Source of the DNA: JANXQE01 sp035651635
Lineage (GTDB): Bacteria; Verrucomicrobiota; Verrucomicrobiia; Limisphaerales; UBA8199
Reading direction: 5' to 3'
Length of the DNA stretch: 64,000 nucleotides
NCBI GenBank assembly: GCA_035651635.1
Contig: DASRFK010000313.1
Location: 5,384-69,383, forward strand
The notes below the pieces were generated by a model. That model was not told where the DNA came from, ran no database searches, and saw only the letters and a program-made list of their open reading frames with translations. Of the stretch, positions 60,757-64,000 are shown one piece after another; the first letter of the stretch is position 1, and each line of letters starts with the position of its first letter. Both the position numbers and the translations under genes were made by a program.

Positions 60757-62524
60757 AGGCTATGTTGACCGTTTTTGCAGATTTAGCTCCGGACTTCGGT
60801 CGAGGAACCTGGCGTGAGCTTTGCTGAAGCAGGAGTTGCACGCCGCAGCAGCAGAAGCTAACCAAGACCAGGAGCAGAAACCTTGGCCACAGCGCAATTG
60901 AGCCCGTTGCATAAAGTTCCATGATCCTCTTATCTGACTCGGACGTGTAGTTCGCGATTAGATTGTCCAGATAGCCCACGGCGAGGTAAGAGAAACTTAG
61001 GCCGAAACTGAGCGACAGCTGCACCGTGATGCGTGGCTCAACCGCAGCACTGCGCACAACCATCGCGATCAGCAGCCAATACAAGGGACTATCGGCACCG
61101 CCAGTGAAAAATGCCAGAACTGCAATAAGGCAACCATCCGCTATAATAGTAACCAAAATGCCGACGTGAACGAGTCGCATTGGGAGATGTCGAGCTGCGA
61201 TTAACAGGACAGAAACTCCCAAAGTGATTCCAATGTAGATCGCAAAAAGGAGCGTGAGTTTCCGAGGGTCCAACTCTATGGATTCGCCTACCGCATCCAT
61301 CAAGGTTCCGCCGCGTCGGCCGAGAAAGAGCGCCGTGAACAGCATGATAGCGAGTGCCGCTTTGATTGGCAGGATTATATTTCGCTCCAGTCGAAGACTC
61401 CTGCGCATCCACTGTTGGGGTTCCAAAGGCTGCATTCCGAAAGCTGTCTTCAGCCGTTCAAGAATCCATTGAACCCTTGTTAGATCAGCTGGTTCGGGGC
61501 GCGCGACACCACCCTCACGCTCACTCGGCTTTGGTGTGGGAGGAGATCCCACTCGGTTGGGGTTGGTCGGGATTTCACCGGCTTTTCCCGAAATGATTTG
61601 CACCTCCGTCTTCACCTCGCTCGCGCGTTGGTACCTCCGCGCTGGTTCTTTTTCCAGCGCCTTTAAAACTACCTCGTCGAGTCGCAAATCGATTTGCACC
61701 TTCTGAGACGGGGCGGCGAATTTGCCCAATGGTAGTTCGCCGGTGAGCATTTCATAAAATACGACGCCGAGCGAATAAATATCCGCTCTGTGGTCCACCG
61801 TTCGAGGGGACTCAACCTGTTCGGGCGCCATATAGTGGGCGGTCCCCACGATTTCTCCAATCCCGGTTAGGCGAAAGTCCTGAGCTTCCTGACCTAAGAC
61901 CCTTGCTAATCCGAAGTCCGCAATTTTGACCCTCCCCTTTCTGTCCAGAAGGACGTTCTCCGGTTTGATGTCGCGGTGCACAATGCCTTCGCTGTGAGCG
62001 AATTGCAGAGCTTCGCAAATTTGGGGAATGATTTGCAGCGCCTGTTGGGCGGACAATCCGCCCGCTTGCTCGAGCTGCCTCAGGGTCATGCCATCCACGA
62101 ACTCCATGATGAAATAATGGAGCCCATTGACCTGGCCGAAATCGAAGAGCGAAACGACGTTCGGATGGCTTAGTCTGGCTAAGGACCTTGCCTCGCGCGT
62201 AAAGCGCTCAGCAAACCCGGGATCTTTTGCAGCCCTCGGCGGAAGAATCTTGAGCGCGACCAGCCGATCGAGTTCGCGTTGCCGCGCCTTGTAAACGGCT
62301 CCCATGCCTCCCGAACCCAGCACCGCTATAATTTCCAGCCCGGGGAAACAACGTGCAATTTGCTCAATTGGCGGCAAATCGATAGCTGCCGTTTTTGAGC
62401 CCGCAAGTGGGTCGCCGGTTTCGCTGCCGATACCAACCCTAACCAGGCATTCTGGGCAAAGACCTCCCGCGGCACCGGAAGGAATCGGTTTGCCACAGTG
62501 TAGGCACATGGTTTCGTCAGCCAT
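60740..62524 (-). CDS. Membrane Ser/Thr protein kinase with zinc ribbon
   Basis: About 594 residues from the ATG at 62524. A zinc ribbon (CLHCGKPIPSGAAGGLCPEC), a Hanks kinase domain (IIAVLGSGGMGAVYKARQRE, VHRDIKPENVLLDRKGRVKI, DFGLARVLG), a linker, and about five to six membrane segments in the C-terminal third (KAALAIMLFTALFLG, LLFAIYIGITLGVSVLLIAA, LLIAMVVRSAAVEP). It is encoded 129 bp downstream of an ECF sigma gene and just before the GloVer gene. Likely a sensor kinase of a signalling unit. Confidence 0.94.
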   Translation of the reverse strand: MADETMCLHCGKPIPSGAAGGLCPECLVRVGIGSETGDPLAGSKTAAIDLPPIEQIARCFPGLEIIAVLGSGGMGAVYKARQRELDRLVALKILPPRAAKDPGFAERFTREARSLARLSHPNVVSLFDFGQVNGLHYFIMEFVDGMTLRQLEQAGGLSAQQALQIIPQICEALQFAHSEGIVHRDIKPENVLLDRKGRVKIADFGLARVLGQEAQDFRLTGIGEIVGTAHYMAPEQVESPRTVDHRADIYSLGVVFYEMLTGELPLGKFAAPSQKVQIDLRLDEVVLKALEKEPARRYQRASEVKTEVQIISGKAGEIPTNPNRVGSPPTPKPSEREGGVARPEPADLTRVQWILERLKTAFGMQPLEPQQWMRRSLRLERNIILPIKAALAIMLFTALFLGRRGGTLMDAVGESIELDPRKLTLLFAIYIGITLGVSVLLIAARHLPMRLVHVGILVTIIADGCLIAVLAFFTGGADSPLYWLLIAMVVRSAAVEPRITVQLSLSFGLSFSYLAVGYLDNLIANYTSESDKRIMELYATGSIALWPRFLLLVLVSFCCCGVQLLLQQSSRQVPRPKSGAKSAKTVNIACENEL

Positions 62525-62653
62525 ACTTCGAGCGTTCAGCCATAGATCGGAAATCCGCGCCAAAAGTTACAGAATGACTGACACAATACCGTTAAATGCT
62601 GGTGTTAGGCTCCGGGTTACTGCGCTTCGCACGATCCAGCTCACGTGCGGGCC

Positions 62654-63394
62654 TCAAATTAGCGCCAACAGCAGATGGCGGAGTTCTTCTTCGATCTCAT
62701 CTGGAGTTGAGACGGTTTCGCTAATAACGCCCCGAAGAACCTTCCTAAACCTTTGCCGCAACCGATGCGCTGCAACTTTCACTGCGCCTTCAGTCATCTT
62801 AAGCCGTTTGGCCAGCTCGGTATATGGCAGAGAGTTGCGTGACCCATTAAGGGCGAAACGTAACGCCTCAAATAGCTCCGCTCCTTCCTGTTCAGTGTAT
62901 TCGCGCTGCAATTCAGTATATGCCCGATCCAGCAGCGCCAGCGCCCATCGCTGTTCGAATATCCTTTCTGGAGTCAGATGCTCAACCGCCTGTTGCGAAA
63001 ATAGATTTTCCGCTGCCGACCAATCCACCGAAAACACCCGGCCGGCACCTCGCTTCTGGGCACAGGATCTGTCCCATTCATCCGCGAGGAAGCGTTTGAG
63101 CAATACCAACAGATACGTTCGGAATTTTCCTTTAGCTTCGGCGACGGTCTTGAGCCATTCCCTTTGGAGCAATCGCGCGAAAAACTCCTGGGTCAGATCC
63201 TGTGCATCTGCCGGGCTGTTTCCCTGCCGGCGAACGAAGGCATACAGTGGAAACCAATAGGTTTTGCACAACAACTCCAGCGCTTGAGTCGACTGTGAAG
63301 GATGGAGCCCGCGTGCGGCCAGGACAACTGACCAGTGGGTCGTCACAAATCTCGCCTCGGACGGCCGAGCCAACTCGTCACGCGTTGAGCTCAT
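62654..63394 (-). CDS. ECF-type RNA polymerase sigma factor, kinase-associated group
   Basis: 246 residues. Sigma2 region (YWFPLYAFVRRQGNSPADAQ, DLTQEFFARLLQREWLKTVA, KFRTYLLVLLKRFLADEWDR) and sigma4 with helix-turn-helix (AKRLKMTEGAVKVAAHRLRQ). The N-terminus (FVTTHWSVVLAARG) is that of the sigma factors that accompany Ser/Thr kinases in Planctomycetes and Verrucomicrobia. No anti-sigma gene follows; the kinase may take that role. Confidence 0.95.
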   Translation of the reverse strand: MSSTRDELARPSEARFVTTHWSVVLAARGLHPSQSTQALELLCKTYWFPLYAFVRRQGNSPADAQDLTQEFFARLLQREWLKTVAEAKGKFRTYLLVLLKRFLADEWDRSCAQKRGAGRVFSVDWSAAENLFSQQAVEHLTPERIFEQRWALALLDRAYTELQREYTEQEGAELFEALRFALNGSRNSLPYTELAKRLKMTEGAVKVAAHRLRQRFRKVLRGVISETVSTPDEIEEELRHLLLALI

Positions 63395-63556
63395 GGGTGA
63401 CAGCGTATCTTTAGCGCGGTGACACGTCGATCCGAATCATACTTCGGCCGGGCACATTCCAAACTTTGCTCGCTGATAAACAAGAAATTTTGATCTTCTC
63501 CGTCAGTGTTGCAGGGTGGAGTTGCGAGTTCTTGGGTTTTATTGCTTAATTGGGGG

Positions 63557-63919
63557 GTGAAGAGGCGACCAGGCTTGACCATGGTTTGCACGTTTCTGGT
63601 GGTGACGCTTGCCTACTTGTTGTGGGGATCGGAGCGAGAGCCCCGGTGTCGGGGGAGGACTTTGAGTGCCTGGTTGCTTGAGGGGACTTGGAACCCCGAC
63701 GGGTTGAGCGCGGAGCAAGAGGAGGCCATCAGATGCATGGGAACCAACGCATTGCCCTTCCTGGTGAAATGGGTGCAGTACGTGAGCCCGCCTTGGAGAG
63801 TACGGTTGACAGGCAATGCGCCTCGGGTTTTCGCGCGCTTTTCCTTTTTGCTTAGGGACAAGCAATTGGAGCGCGCAAGGCTTAGCCCGCGTCTGGGCGG
63901 AATTGGAATCCGCCGGTAA
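63557..63919 (+). CDS. Membrane-anchored HEAT-like protein, apparently truncated
   Basis: 120 residues from the GTG at 63557: membrane segment (LTMVCTFLVVTLAYLLWGSE), then RCRGRTLSAWLLEG and AIRCMGTNALPFLVKWVQYV, which is the opening of a common Verrucomicrobial HEAT-like family. The C-terminus (LSPRLGGIGIRR) does not look native and is where another frame shows a PIN domain, so the gene has probably lost its end. Confidence 0.6.
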   Translation: MKRRPGLTMVCTFLVVTLAYLLWGSEREPRCRGRTLSAWLLEGTWNPDGLSAEQEEAIRCMGTNALPFLVKWVQYVSPPWRVRLTGNAPRVFARFSFLLRDKQLERARLSPRLGGIGIRR

Positions 63920-64000
63920 GATGGTTGGGTATTATGACGTCATCGTAGCGGCGACCTCGCTGGAAAGGGGCAGCCGGGTTGCCAGTTTCAACCAGAAACA
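63876..64000 (+). pseudogene. C-terminal fragment of a PIN-domain (VapC-like) toxin, extends beyond window
   Basis: In a frame different from the HEAT-like gene the sequence reads ARVWAELESAGKMVGYYDVI then VAATSLERGSRVASFNQK, matching the C-terminal third of VapC-type PIN nucleases (acidic D and the VATFN-like strand). No start or N-terminal catalytic acids are present. It is either a relic or a fragment placed here by a deletion. Confidence 0.6.

Overview
The window reads as chromosomal DNA of a GC-rich Verrucomicrobium-like bacterium, most likely from the Pedosphaera/Limisphaerales side of the phylum. The clues are GloVer-type repeats, PQQ-like propellers, GH140 (DUF4038) and CE15 enzymes, zinc-ribbon Ser/Thr kinases, an ECF sigma factor beside a kinase, and short dispersed repeats of the TTCGGATTTCGG kind. 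This placement is inferred from gene content; there is no rRNA in the window.

Positions 1-25417 (minus strand) form one long glycan and sugar utilisation locus. It runs from a GH35-type enzyme at the promoter-proximal end, through a broken two-part gene, to a SIS protein, a zinc alcohol dehydrogenase, a DRL-like oxidoreductase, an FGGY kinase, an RpiR regulator, two GH140 apiosidase-like proteins, a beta-propeller, an unknown protein made of three repeats, a beta-helix protein, an epimerase, an MFS permease, a TIM-barrel isomerase, a fucose-isomerase-like protein, a complete ribose-type ABC importer, and a large secreted protein that runs off the left edge. Ten junctions overlap by 4 bp, so the block looks translationally coupled. 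A plausible reading is release, import, isomerisation, phosphorylation and oxidation of an unusual sugar, perhaps branched such as apiose; that last step is inference.

Positions 25418-29400 hold gene wreckage (a GT39 glycosyltransferase with an internal deletion and frameshift, and remnants of a DUF1257/DUF2997 pair), an intact sulfotransferase and a GreA/GreB-like factor. Next come tRNA-Ile2(CAU), a CE15 glucuronoyl esterase, and a compact set of small minus-strand genes (31915-32761). In its middle is a 35-codon gene for a Cys/His peptide with its own near-consensus promoter and a strong terminator; this is the most intriguing unit in the window.

Positions 33224-45000 are mostly housekeeping and envelope genes: a Ser/Thr kinase, an LptE-like lipoprotein, a BamD-like protein, murA, prmC, a CheY-like regulator, a LysM protein, small envelope proteins, and exbD-exbB-tonB. 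These lead to a large TonB-dependent receptor (45058-48108), followed after a terminator by a 101-residue secreted protein that resembles only the N-terminal plug segment of such receptors.

Positions 48529-58464 carry xseA and a Tat-exported TIM-barrel protein lying between two inverted copies of a ~120 bp repeat, an NtrC-type regulator, a class I amidotransferase, ispF, a PhoB/PhoR pair with an additional receiver-only regulator, a Cys-rich secreted protein and tRNA-Leu(UAG). The right end has an ECF sigma factor, a membrane Ser/Thr kinase and a GloVer-repeat protein as one unit, and at the edge a HEAT-like gene that runs into an out-of-frame PIN-domain fragment.
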